A stretch of DNA of 64,000 nucleotides from Moniliella sp. 'wahieum' (taxonomy: Eukaryota > Basidiomycota > Moniliellomycetes > Moniliellales > Moniliellaceae). Positions within the stretch are counted from its first letter, which is position 1; each line of letters starts with the position of its first letter. The translations under genes were made by a program, and so were the position numbers. Where the stretch lies: positions 992,001 through 1,056,000 of the forward strand of contig RSEE01000009.1 in the NCBI GenBank assembly GCA_003971905.1. Direction: 5' to 3'. The notes below the pieces were generated by a model. It did not search any database. It was given only the letters and a program-made list of their open reading frames with translations, and was not told the DNA's origin. Of this stretch, positions 45,352 through 57,900 are shown in pieces.

Positions 45352-47922
45352 ACCGCGCCCGTACGCGGTATTGAGTTAATATGCCTTCTTCGGACTGGAT
45401 TATGCTCTTATGAAGGTACTGCTGGGCACGAGTGTTGCGTATTGTTGACCTCGATATATCAAAATGCCTACGTACCAGTCTCGATCTGGTACTCTGTCGC
45501 TTGTGCGTGGATCCCACATGGCCTCCTATCCCCCTCGTATTGTCTTGCCACAGCGTGTGAAGAACGATATGGGTGGGGAATCTGCGGGCGCGATGTCGAT
45601 GAGCCGACGTCAAACATGCGAGAGCTGTTGTCCACAAATGTTGGTTCGAACTCACATTACCCCCCCCCCCATCAAATCCCTACTTGTTATCTACACAATT
45701 CCTCCATTGCTCGAGAGGCGTCACTGGGTCTTTACTATTCTCTTTCGTATCATGTTGTGGAGCTTGTATAGATGCGATGGGGCTTAGACTCCGGTTGCAC
45801 GGATGTAGACGTCCTTTGGCCTCGCTAGATGGACTATGGATTTTTGGGCGAATCCCTATATCTTCTGCGAGACGCTGTGTGTCAGATGATGGCAATCCTG
45901 TGGTAAGTATAGTAGTGTTCAATAGAAGGGAGGTACTACATTCCTCCCACACACAAATCGGCGTGAGGTCGGACGCCTTCAACCCCCCAAACCCCTGTAT
46001 TTTGGTTCGAATAGGATTGCATCCTTGGGTACGTGCTCTCATATGGCGGCCGACATACATTCCATGCCGGGATGCCGGAGCGTTCTGCCAATCACGCCTC
46101 TTCATATGTCTCCAGGCCTCAAGTTGCATTCGATGCATAATGGGAGTGGCGGAGGCATTCCAGTGAAAGTGCTAGGGGTGTTTTAAGGCTATTGTGCACC
46201 CCCTTTTTCTTTTCTCTCTCGCTCCATTTCCCTTTTCTGTCTCCTGTCTCCTTCCTTCAGACGTTGCTCGAAGACTTGGGGCTCACCACTTTGCTTTCAC
46301 TCTTTGTTTATAAGCTGCTTTGCAGCGGATCGCGTAGGATCCCCGGGTGCTCTTCAAGTCGGGCTCGATAGCAGACTTGGAGTTACTATAGTAGACGTCA
46401 CGACGAGAAAAGAAAGAATATACGCGCTACGCCATGATATAGACGTGCCGACAACCCACAATCCACACGCCAGGTTCGCGATTGTTGGCACCCACAGGCA
46501 CAACGCAGGTGACAAGGGGGTGGCAGACTGTGACAGTGACGAATGGCAGAGACAAAGGCAATCCGTCGGACGTCAGATCTCAGAATACGAGATCTGAGAA
46601 TGGAAGGAACAGTGCCGACGGCATGGCTAGTGCGTTCGGCCGAACAATAGATGTAGCTGAAACGTTCAAAGCATGACCCGAAGTGCATCGAGCATCGTGC
46701 ATCGATTGCCACCCCTGGATCCACTATCGATCATTTCGATCGCTGAGTACTGACAGGGAAACATTTGAAGTTGGAGCTCCAACTTGAAATTGAAACCTCG
46801 AAGCTTGAAGGAGAGGAGTGTCAGGGAGCGGCTGCGGGTTTTCTACAGGTGACCTCACCGGTCACCATGACCGGTGAAGCCGGTGGAACTTGAAGCTTGA
46901 AGCTTGAAGCCGGTGAAGAGATGCGGCCCCGGCGACATGTCACTGTGACAGGTGACAGTCACATGTGACAAGCGACAGATGACATGGACATGGCGAGCGG
47001 CCAGAGAGTGGAGCGGAATGGGATCTGGCCAGGGGCGGAGGCAGGCCGCAGGGGGGCGGAGCGAATTTGTGGACCTGCACCATGCAGTGCGTGCTGGCAG
47101 CCGGGCGGCGCTTGGCGCGGCGGCAGAACGGCGGCCAAGCACGTGGCCGCCTGCGTACCACTGCACTCCCACATGGTCCCGACCATGTGGCTCGGGTTGC
47201 ACTGCCGCTGTGCGCCACCGCTCCGCTTGATAAGTGGGAGCGATTACCGCTCACCCGTCCCTCACCCGTCACCCCCTTGCCTGCCTGTGCGGGGGAGCAG
47301 CGCAGTACGCCAGCGGCGGCACTTGCTCAGGAACGGTGTCCGAATGGGGGAGTGGACGACCGGCATGCTGGCGCCGTGCCACACTCTGTGCGAGGTTCGG
47401 TATATTCAGCCGAGATCGGGGCGCAGCAGCTGCGCAGTTGCTGTTTCTGCCCACGCGTGTGCTGGGCGCAGGCAGGCGCAAGCAGGCGCTGGCCGGCACT
47501 GGGTACTGGCGGCACACCCCTTGGGCTGCACGGGGCAACCATGCGTACGCACATCCACATGCTCCAGCAGCATGTGCTCTGCTGTGCTGTGCGCTCCCGT
47601 GCCTGGCCCCCGCCTGCCAGGGGGCGCATGCACACATGGCGCATGGCGGGTGATGCATGATGCATGATACCCAGCCGAGTGAGAGTACTCCCACCTGAGT
47701 ACGCGGCTACTCAGTGTCTGTCCGGTCAGCAGTGGCACGCTCACTCGTCAAACCTTTCGGCTTGGCTTGCTTGGCTCGTCTCCACCTCTCCTGTTCCCTC
47801 CCCTTCCTCCTCCTCCTTTCCTTTCCCCTTCCCCTTCTCCTCCCTCGACATCCCCGGCCGACTGGTACGGCTCGGCGGCATCCTCTCCTCCGCTCCCGTC
47901 CTCTGCCGTTTCCGCCGCCGCC
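45352..47922. other. Intergenic region with GC-rich block
   Basis: A minus frame at 45680-46138 (152 codons, MHRMQLEAWRHMKRRDW...) is hydrophilic but matches nothing known and is not called. 46740-46990 has GCTTGAAG, TGACCGG and GTGACATGTCAC words in direct and inverted form. 46990-47640 is a GC-rich block with open frames in most phases. 47651-47669 is TGATGCATGATGCATGATA. 47770-47920 is CT-rich and leads into the kinase start. Confidence 0.5.
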
Positions 47923-50900
47923 ATGCCCCTCCCCACCGAGCAGACCGACTTTGTCCGTAGTCATCTGCTCCCCGAGGACACCACCGCCCAGGGCTACTGG
48001 GCACAGCGCGGGCGTGCCGGCCTCGGCGGTCTTGCGCGCGACCAGGGCATATCCCACCGTTCAAAGGTATCCGTCCCTGGCACACGCCGCTTCGACCGCC
48101 AGCTCAACACCTCTCTTCGCTCCCATGCGTTCATGCAGGACGATGCCGACCTGTCCCCCTACGCAAAGTCCCTACTTCAGCGCGAGGAAGCCAAGGCCAA
48201 GGCCTGCGCCGATGCTGCCGCCCACGAAATCCGCCGTGCCCATGTGCCTCCTACGCCCATGGCTACCACTTCTACCAGCACCCCACACCTCATCCCTCCT
48301 CCCAACACAGAGTTCATTCTGTCATCTGCTCGTCACCCCTCCCCGCTTACCTCGTCCAACCGTCTTCCCTCCGCTGCTGAGAAAGAGGACGGGCGTTCTG
48401 TTTATCACCCTACCGCAGTCATCCGACACTGCCGGCCTACTTCCGGCCTCAGTAGCCCATTATGATCGACCCTTCTCATCTACCTTGCGTGGAGATCCTC
48501 AACCCGGGATCTCGCCGCCACCCCCCTGGCCCATCTTCCTTCGGTGGGCGAACTCATTCCTTCCTCCCTACCAACACCCCATCGGATTCATTCTCGGGCC
48601 CCACGGCTCGTGTAACCGATGACTACTTGGCCTCCCGCTGTGCCAGTATGGCTGCTGGGTTGGGATGGCAGAATGTCGTTGACATCTCTCCTGGTGACCG
48701 CCTGGGCCCTGGGTTGCACCATGACGGCTCCGAAATCCGCCAGGTACACTCACCGGGGGCCAACGAGCCCATTTGGGATATTGATCGCCCGCTGGAAGTG
48801 GTGCGCAAATTGGGCGAAGGGAGCTACGCGTGTGTCTACTTGGTGAATGAGGTATGCCCCGTAGCCAAGAGTCAACACAACCGCCCACCGCGTCAATTTG
48901 CACTCAAGTGCTTGTGCAAGCGCGACCTATCTCCTTACATTATGTCGATGCAACGCCTTGAATCATCCATCCGCCAATCCCTCCCTCGTCACGACAACAT
49001 TGTCACTCTTTACTGCGCATATGAGACCCAGGATTGGTTTTTCCTCCTCTTTGAATATTGCCCCGGCCAAGATCTATTTTATTGGTTGGAACAGGCTCAC
49101 GAAACGCTGGAATACGAAACTGAAGATGGGTCCTACGTGCCTGGGATGGCAGAGTCACTTCAAGGAAACGCCACACCCCGTGAGCCACTTCTCTTGGCTA
49201 CTACCTCGGGCTTTTCCATCTTGTCCTGGCAACGCCTGCATCTCATTAGCCATATGTTCCACCAAATGTGCTTGGCCGTCCAATTTTGCCACGATCATGG
49301 GGTTGCACACCGGGACTTGAAACCGGAAAGCTTCATTGTGGAGGACCTCCGCCATCTCTCTTCCAACGCTGATGAGTCCGAACAGGTGATTGTCAAGCTT
49401 ACCGATTTTGGCCTTTCCACCCATCAGGAGCGCTGCCACGACTTTGTCTGTGGCAGCAAGCCGTACATGTCGTATGGTAAGTTGGTATATCTTTTGACCC
49501 TTCCAGCAAAGACTAACATTTTTTTAGAATGCTGCAATGAGACGTCCACGTCGTTCGACCCCAAGTCAGCCGACGTATGGTCCCTGGGCATCGTTCTGCT
49601 CAACATGCTATTTCACCGTAATCCCTTCCAGGAGCCGTGCGCAGATGTTTGTCCCTCGTTTGCCGCCTTTGAGCGAGATCCAGTGGCTTTTCTATTGTCG
49701 GCTTTTGACGGACTGACACCCGCTGTGGCATCCTACTTGGCCACTCACGTCTTCAGCAAGATCTCAAATGGCCCTCGCGTTTCGGCCGCCGAGTTGGGCG
49801 CCTGGGCGGCCAACTTGAGTGATCATTTGGGCATCTCGGACCCCCGGCAGCGTCCCACCTTGTCCCGTGGCGCTAGCATGGGCATCACTGCTCCCCTCTC
49901 GCGCACCACCTCAGGGCCTGCCTACTCCTGTCCGCCTTCCGTCTCATCCGCCTTGCCCCAGACGGTGGAACACCTATCGGGTTTGTCCTCCACTCTTCAT
50001 GTGGCACCTCACGACTTGAACACCGCCGAGAAGGAGGGACTCAAGCTCCCTCTCTCTGTCAATCCCGCCTCTCGGTTTAATCTGGACAAGGGTTTTGCCC
50101 GCTCTTCCCGTCCGGAAGATGTGCCCTCCATCTTCACCCGTCGTGGGGCACAGGGCAAGTTGACAGTCGCCACGTCGCACGCTGAACCGGTGGGCCCTCG
50201 TGGGGTGACGGCCATGCTTGGATCCCAAGAGGAGGCGCTCGATTCCTCGGACGATGAAGTGGCTTCCATTACAAGCTCGGCCAAGCCCCGTCGGCGCAAG
50301 CGTGGCAACCGTAAAGGCTCCGTCGCTTCCTGTGCACGGGAGGCAGCTCACCCCCCAGCTGTTGTATCCCATCCCACCCACGCCCCTCCTCCACTCCCCT
50401 CTGCAACGGGAGCGGGAACGGGACAGGGACAGGGACAGGGACAGGGGGAGAAAGCACGCAAAGCGTTACTACCGGCGAAGCCATTGCTTCCCAGCGAACA
50501 ACCTCTTTCGTGGCGGGAGCGCACCCAGCCTACCCGGGCACCACCCCGCGGACCAGCATGTCAAGCATGCGATCCGGCCTGTCGGATGACCAGGTGAGCA
50601 TGTACTCAACTGCGTCGGCTCCTGCCGAGGTCATTCGTCGTTCGCATGAATCGGCGATGAAACCATTTCGGCCTGCTGCGGTTCTTCAGCCCATTTCCGA
50701 ACAGAGGGAGAAACCCAAGGCCATGCCAGGCCAACTGGATGCATCTTTCTTGGCGGACATGTATGGTGGATCATCCAAAGTGAGCCGCCCACATGGGGTG
50801 CGGTCGATGGATCGTCGGCTGCGGTCGGGCATGGATCCCTATACCACCTCCCTCCCTTTCTATGGGAGGCAGCACGGGAGCACCACTCTATGGACCGTGC

Positions 50901-51189
50901 TCGATCGCGTCCCACACCTCCTAGGCGACAACCTCGCGGCCCTCTTATGGATGCTGGCTCCACTAGTGTCCCTTTCGGTCGTGCCCCTCATTCGCTGGGG
51001 TTTGCCCCAACGGATCATACCTCGTTGTCGTCCGCTCCCCTTGGCAGCTCGGCCCGGTCGCTGACCGAGTCGTCGATTGACAGCGCTAATTCGGCTGGCA
51101 TGACTGCGAGCGACGTGACGCCCATCGATGGGGCAGGGAAAAAGTCGAGTCTGACTGGGAAAAGCTTCACCAAGTTCTTCCGCAAGTAA
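47923..51189 (+). CDS. Ser/Thr protein kinase, Ran1/Pat1/Sks1-like
   Basis: A cytoplasmic or nuclear Ser/Thr kinase. The ATG at 47923 is in GCCGCCATGC context. A disordered N-terminus of about 290 residues precedes the kinase domain: P-loop GEGSYACVY (48812-48840), Lys in FALKCL, the family-typical HDNIVTLYCAYETQDWFFLL, catalytic HRDLKPE (49308-49328), DFGLS (49403-49417) and a T-loop with CGSKPYMSYE. ADVWSLGIVLLNMLFHRNPF is very like Ran1/Pat1 and Vhs1/Sks1 kinases, which link nutrients to meiosis or glucose adaptation. A 51-nt intron (49477-49527) sits after SYG/E and is a multiple of three without a stop. The C-terminal tail is Ser-rich with a GQGQGQGQ run and ends GKSFTKFFRK. Frame changes by one base occur near 48460-48540, 50505 and 50885. 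Total size is about 1,070 residues. Confidence 0.82.
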
Positions 51190-51898
51190 ACTCCTACTCC
51201 TCCCTGGCCACCATGACACCGTCCTTGCTGCCCCCCCCCCGTCCGTTCAATCCCTGCTATTTTTTCCCACCTCGTCTATGGACCTTGTAGCCCTCCACTC
51301 GGATTCGTCCTGCGTACCCACCCTCATTCGTCGGTTTCCAACTTGCTCCCCCTAATGTGCTAGCCGAGTCCGGCTCTTGCTCGAGGGGCAGCTTTTCCTA
51401 TTCATTCTTGTACCTTTCTTGGTTGATGTCAACCTTGAGATTCAACTCAACGTACTCATCGTTCAACGTTCACTCCTAGTGTATCGCGGCCAGCTGGGCC
51501 TGGCTGTACGTTCTGTTATTACGGAAATCCCTGCTTGCAGGACAAACTCCTACAGTTTCTAGACCTAGGATGCATGCTCAGCTGCTCGCCTACTCTTTGC
51601 CCTAAGCTTCCTAAGTATCCATATCATTGCGAAGGTTTCTGGTCCAGGCAGGAGAAAGGCTTTGCCCCCAGGCTGGCTCACATGCTTCGTTTTTGCGACA
51701 GCTCACACCGACAAAAGTGGAGAACGAAGGCGTCGTGTCGCCAGTAAATCAGGATCATCTTGTTCCCGCCACTCGTCTCTTGACGAAAACGGGAGAGTAC
51801 GCACTGATGGTGTATGAACTGAGTATTGATGGCTTATGGAATGGACCCAGGATGGGATGTAGGACGAGTGACAGTAGAATACCCAGGCAAGGGGAAGA
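51190..51898. other. Convergent intergenic region
   Basis: Lies between the ends of the kinase (plus) and hydrolase (minus) genes. It has a run of C at about 51231-51240 and CAACGTACTCATCGTTCAACG at about 51448-51468. No gene is supported. Confidence 0.5.
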
Positions 51899-54246
51899 TC
51901 AGCGTTTTTTGGTTTTGGTTTTGGCCTTGCTCTTGCTCTTGCCATGCTTGGTCTTGGCCTTGGGCGTGCGTTTGGACTCAGCGGATGGGGCTGGAACGGG
52001 TGCGACAGGTTCAGGCACAAGAGTCGATGAAAGTTCCGCTTCATCTGGCGGTGACACTGGTACAATCTTCTGTGATTCTGTTGCCACAGTGTCCCCCGTT
52101 GACTCGGCCACTTCATCAGATGGCCGCTTTAGTTCGAGCCTGTCGAGAACCTCGCTTGCACCAAGCTCGGTGGGTTGCTCGAGTGCACCTTTGGCGCTTG
52201 CCTCGTCTACAGGCTCACGCTCTTGGGTCCGAACAGGCTCAGGTTCAGGTTCAGGTTCAGGTTCCAGTTTGGGGGGAAGGTTCCAACCGGAAAGTGTCGG
52301 GGAACCAGCGCGGGGCGTGTCTGGTTCCACGGCTGATTCGAACGCCGCATCGTCCGTCGTGGCAATCGAGGCGGGAGCAGAAGGACGGACGACGGGATGG
52401 GTGTCCTCCTCGGTAGAAAGAGGCAGCTTGGCTTGAACGACACTGGGTGAGTCGGGAACATCCACCACAACGATCGATTCGGCCAAGGCGCCGTCCGATT
52501 TCGTATTTTCTTGGGTCGAGCTTGGCAACTCTGTGCAAATCGTTCCCACTGGGGTGGCTTCTTTGCTGCTCTGTGTAGTAACCTCCTTGTCAGTCGGGGT
52601 AGCTTCGCCGTTGACCGGGGAGAGTTCCTCCTTGTTAGTCGGGGTAGCTTCGCCGTTGACCAGGGAGACATCTTCCTTGTCAGTCGGGATAGGGGTGCTT
52701 TGGACGAGACGAGATGGCTCTGTGCGAAGGCGCTGGGCTCGCTCATAATGGTTCACGAACCAGGGCCGAAGCAAATCGTAATGCTTCTTGGAATTTCCAA
52801 TCTCAAAGGGGATCGTGTAAAAGTCATGGGGCATGCCCGGGGCAACATAGTGCTCCACATCTGTCCCTGCCAAGCGGGGCGGCGAAGAGCGTTCCTTCAT
52901 CCAGCAGCGCCTCCGCTCCGCCATTGCCAATCCAAAGGGGCGGTAGCGAAGCCAGTTCCTCCGCCGCCAGGTAGTGCAGACAGCCAGGGACTGGTAGTGG
53001 GCAGGCTGTTGGTCTTGATGTACTTCTGGCTCATCTCTAGGCAATCGGTACCCCACTCCATGTAGCGTAGTGTGACAATGTCGTGTCCCGCCGCCTTGGC
53101 CCGGCTCGGGAACAAGTCCCCACGTCGGCAACATGGCAAGGGCCAAGGGCTGAACAGGACGAGACCCGGGGTGGCAGGTGGTGGGCGCACTGGTTCTGTC
53201 CCTAAAAGGTCAGAAAAGTGAGCCACTTTGGTTGCCACCTCGGCCGGCGACAAGGATGGGTTGACGGCAAGGAACGATTGAGCAGTCGGGGCCTCAAGAT
53301 GGGGCCACACGTCCCGCAAATAGCGGTTTAAGAGCAACGTCGCCATCGACCCATACGAGTCACCGCCCAAGAAGACTTGGGAGGGGTGGTAGCCCAGCTC
53401 GAGCACCAAGTAGAGCCATGCACCAAACAGCTGCGCCACCGTAGTGGGATACTTGGCGTACGGCCCCCAAATCGTAATCGACCGTAAACACATCTATCTC
53501 CGCCGTGCGCGCCAACACTGGCCAAGGTCGCGCCCATAAATGCATCGCCAGCACTAAAGCTGACCCCGGCGCCGCCATGACAGTACAGAAGGACAGGCTT
53601 AGTACGTGTCTTGCAACTGTCGTGCGGCAGGGGCGGGCGCGACGTTGCACGCGAAAGATACCAGAAGCACTTGACGTGTCGCTTGGCAAAGCCGGGTTCG
53701 ATCATTGGGCGCCCTCTGTAGAGAGGCGAGAAGGAGATCTGAGTGTCCAGGGGTTGGGGGGGTCGCGAATCGCGAGTAGGCCACGCAGCCAATCCGCTGG
53801 AGGGGGCGACACAATACCTCGTCCAGCCGATGGCCGTGAAGGTGGCTCAAATGAGGCACCGTCTTGGTATCAGCCCAAATGCGGTTGCCATAACTGCCCC
53901 ATGAAAGAGCCTGCATAAAAAACGCCAACAACCCCGTGGTTGCCGTGTCGGAATGGGGGGCAGGAGCAAAGCGGATGAAGCCCATGCAGATGATGACGAT
54001 GCGGACCAGGGTGGTACTGACCGCCGTCTTGAACGACCACGCTGGATGTTTGCGCATAAAGGCAAAGACATTGCGCAGTACGACAAAGGGCGTGGCGATG
54101 ACGACGGCGGGGACAGTTATGGTGTACTGGAGCAGGAGGCGCAGAAGATACAGCCACAGCCGACGGGGCGGGCGGTGAGCATGCCTGACGGCGTCGTACA
54201 CGCCGGGGGGAACAGGCGACAAGGCAAGCGTCGACTGGATGGCCAT
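51899..54246 (-). CDS. Membrane-anchored alpha/beta hydrolase (HSL/steryl-acetyl hydrolase type)
   Basis: Probable ER- or lipid-droplet-associated esterase. From the ATG at 54246 (MAIQSTLALSPVPPG) it has an N-terminal hydrophobic region (LWLYLLRLLLQYTITVPAVV, then VRIVIICMGFIRFAP). The oxyanion-hole motif HGGAGVSFSAGD is near 53570, the nucleophile elbow GGDSYGSM at 53367-53350, and the catalytic-His context PGMPHDFYTIPFE near 52830. HGG(G) plus GDSxG is typical of the hormone-sensitive-lipase branch, to which yeast Say1 belongs. After the catalytic domain comes a long low-complexity tail: repeats of NGEATPTxKE, an EPEPEPEPEP stretch and a Lys-rich end (KTKHGKSKSKAKTKTKKR). The reading moves between frames near 53640, 53500 and 53060. 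Substrate is unknown; a sterol- or glycerol-ester is the likeliest guess. Confidence 0.75.
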
Positions 54247-54945
54247 GGTGTGTGCCGCTGGAGGCGTCAAAGCGCCGTTGGGAGACCTGAAGAGGGAGCG
54301 CCGAGTTGTCCGGACGTGGAGGGCTGAGCACACGCCCCAATCGGATATCCGAGGCAGATGCAGCGCAAATAGACGTGGCTTGGCTTTCGGTGTGCCCCAG
54401 TGCGTCCCAGCCGAGAGCCGGTGGCCAGTAAGCGCGAAAGGACGGCGCCGGTGGTTGGGGAGCTGGGATGCTTTCACCCGCTCGGGTTTGTGCTATCACC
54501 GTCACCGGGTCTTCCTGTTGCCGGTACGCGTAGCCTTCTCGATCAATCCATTCCGCCCCTGGTCTCGTCTCCTCGCTTCAGTAGCTTTTCAACGTTTAGT
54601 TAATTCATCGTTCAACGTCTTTTAGCCCCAGGGCTGGAGAGAGTCTGAAAACATGCTTGGTGAGGCATGCACACATGCTGGAAGTTGTGCTGTAATGTTT
54701 ACCTGACTACTATGCTATAGTTGACTCGTCTGGGCCAGAACGTTGTGTCATCAATCGAATATGGGAACGAGGGCAACACGTTCGTCCAAGGGAAAGCGAA
54801 AGGAGACAGAGGGAGAGACAAGAGACAGGACGGGAAGGCGAGGCGATGAGGCCTGAGGCTGAGGGAAGTCACTGCAGAGGCCTGAAGATGGGACAACACG
54901 GGATAAACAAGGCGGGATATCAAAGGAACGTCGAACCTCTCCGAT
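54247..54945. other. Intergenic region
   Basis: Upstream of the hydrolase gene and downstream of the RhoGAP gene. CAACGTTTAGTTAATTCAT and CGTTCAACG words occur at 54590-54620, and GAGGCCTGAGGCTGAGG at 54849-54865. An open minus frame (54699-55094) overlaps the RhoGAP tail and may be part of it. Confidence 0.4.
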
Positions 54946-57900
54946 TCAAGCGCCAATACGGTCGAGCGTGGCCTGGAGAGAAACCATTGGGTCCTCCGAC
55001 TCCATATCTTCTCCAAGGTGGGCAGATAGAGGCGACGGCCCGGAAGAGAATAAGATGCCAAAAACGCAGCAGCATCCGTCGCGTCCAAATACACCGACCG
55101 TTCCCGCGGTCGGGGGAAGAGGAGCCGGCGTCAAAGCGAGTTGTCGTAGGAGAGGGCGCGGATAGGGGGGTGATGGGAATCGGGGATAGTACCCTCGGGA
55201 CGAGCCAATCAGGTCCTCCGACGCAGACCGTGGTGAAGCCGGAAAGTTCATTTCTGGCGGGGACGGCGAAGCCACTGCAATCTTGGCACTAGACAACCCA
55301 GCGCTAGGACTTGAGCTTTGGTTTCCACGGGAGCTCGGGGCAAGTGGGGTGGAGGTACGCTTGGCGGGCGCCGAAGTTGAATAGATTCTTCTCCCCACCC
55401 AATGCGTTACCCGCAATAGGTCCATTGGTTGAGCGGAGAGGGATGGGGTTTACAATCAAAGATGGCGGACGGATACTAGATTGGATAGGCGATGGAGTCG
55501 AAGGGGTGCAGCAGTTAACACTGGAGTCGGGAAACGGATGGAGGTGGAGGCTCATTGGTTTCATGAGCTAACGGCTCAACGTCACCGGGCAACTTGGTCA
55601 TCTCAAGCGGCTCGGTAGCCTCCGCAACCTCAGCGGACTCAGTTGGCTCATCAGATTCGGGGACAAACAGAATGTGGTGGGCGAGCACCATGATTTTGAC
55701 AATATGGGCCGCCTTGCCAATGTTGGAGAAAGACTCGACCATCGCTGTTGGGCCTGGAGGCGGACCCAGGAGTGACGTACCAAAGACCAAACCGATATTG
55801 TGGCCCGCCATCAAATTGGTAGAGCCCGAGGCTTCGACAAGAGCAAGGTGACGCGCTAACCGCTCGAGCAAAGCAAAATGGCAAGCCGGGAAGTCCCAAA
55901 TAAGCTGACGGAACGTGCTCAACCGCTGCTCCTCATTTTCAATCGACTCAGCTTGGATCAGGGCATGGTAAAAGGCGAATGGGACCGGAGGCTCGGGAAG
56001 CTCGCGCAGCCATAGCTTCACCACCCCGGCCAAAGCATGCACGTCACTCCACTCCCCCCTGTCGTGAGGTCCACAGTGGATGCCGGCTGGGTATCGAACG
56101 TGCGTTTGAGTGCATCCATGGCACTCTTGGCTCCGGAGATACGGTAGATGCCTTGCTCGCCCAGACCACGCGCTTCAATCTCGGACAAAAGCCGGTCGAT
56201 CACAATGGGTATCCGGTTCCCTCTCGTGCAGCCAGGTCGGTCAATTTGACACCAAAACGGGGTTTGCTGGTGTATCCACCAAAGTCAGTACATATGGTCT
56301 CAGCAAACCAGATATAAACGTACCATTTGTCGCAACCTGTTTGGTGGAGGACATGCGTGGTGGCGCGGCTTGCATGGCTTGTTGCTCCAGTTTCAGAGCC
56401 GCGTTGTCTACCTGACGGATGAACTCGACCATGTCTCCCGCGGATGCTGCTTGGAGTAGGTGACGAGTGCCATTAGGTCCAACGAGGTGAAAAGTATACG
56501 AACGCTGGGAGTTGGGCCAAACATGCGTCCGGGCCCCACGCAACGACAAGGACAACGACGGTTTCCCTGATGTCGATATGAGTCCCATGAGCTCAGCGGC
56601 GGTCCGTGCGGGCGAGGAGACGGTAGGTGGGCTGGGCTCGTTGCTGAGCATGGGACGGAGGGGAGCTCGGAAAATGGCTGTCATCCGGCGCGTTCGCCGC
56701 TCCACACCGCTGGTCGAACCGCCCACCATGCCACTCCCACCTCCACTTGTCGCACCCGCTTGGCCACGACGGTGTTCGCCTCCTCCCGTGTTACTGTTCT
56801 GTACCGCGCTCGACGTGGCTTCTCCAATGGTCTCACTCGCTTGACGTAGCTCACGTGTTCGATCATGCTGCTCTGAGAGATAAGCTGCCAAAGGTTTGGC
56901 CAGCCCGCCACGTTTGCGTCCTGGAGAAGGAACGATGAGCGCGGCGGCCTCGCGCGCCGCGTCTTCCTTGAACGCCTTGGTATCCCAAAAAGCTTGCGTC
57001 AACGTGGTTTGGAGCATACGGAAGCGGCTGCTCGCCACATCAAGCGCCAAGGTGTGGATTGCTTTGGTGGCCTGTTCAGCACCCTGTACGATGGACCAAA
57101 GGAGGCGATACTTGCCCAGGCGATCAGTGGGACCGAAGTATCGTCCACCTCGTACGGTTGGGTAACGGCCTGTGCCATGCAGCCCAAGAGCCAATTGATA
57201 TCGATCGAGCAGGGTATCGCACTGGTTTCGGCCCATAGCTGAGCGCTCTGTGTTTGGTTGGGTGCTAAGGCGCGAAGTGTGTCCGGGGAGGTAGAGCGGG
57301 CTTGGGCGAGCTGGTACCAAGCGGCTGTGTAGAAACGAGCCTCGGTGGAGACAAGTGCGCTGACCAGAGCGCACTCGACAAGGCCGGCCAAGTTGGCCGT
57401 GTGGAAACGCCGCCCGGCTGGGTCGCCTTGGGCAATTGGCTCTTGGCCATCCGTGCTCGGCACACGTACACTGCATCAATGAGCTTGGCTAGGCGGGCCT
57501 GCCGCCTAGCCAGCCCCAAGCGAGGCTCCGTGATGAGCAGCGCCAACCACCCTTGCAACAAATGTTGCGCTGCTGCAGTATCCCGCATCACGGAAGGCAG
57601 CGCATGGAGCAACGGCACCGCCGTTCCGTTGGGCCCAACGGGTAAGGCCACCGTGTCAACAAAGCGGTACATGAAGGAGGCCGAGATCTCTTCTTGCCCT
57701 GTTCCGACGCACGGAACCAGCCCCTGGCGTCTTGACTGCCCTTCTCCAACAGCTCCGCCGCAGCCAGCAAATCTTGCTTGCCCACCTTGGTAGTGAACAC
57801 AGCCGCGATTGGCTCGAGAAGTCGACCAGCTCATGACAGCTAGCCGAGTCAATGTCAAACGCAGAATTGGCGTCAGGTACAGTAGGAGGGTTCGCAGTAG

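Noticed and set aside
45680-46138. 152-codon minus-strand open frame, hydrophilic
   Set aside because: No family resemblance and no splice or promoter support; the opposite strand is open over the same stretch.
46984-47667. Long plus-strand open frame of 227 codons in a GC-rich block
   Set aside because: All three plus frames and minus frames are open here; Cys/Arg/Gly-rich composition follows base content, and no domain or start context supports it.
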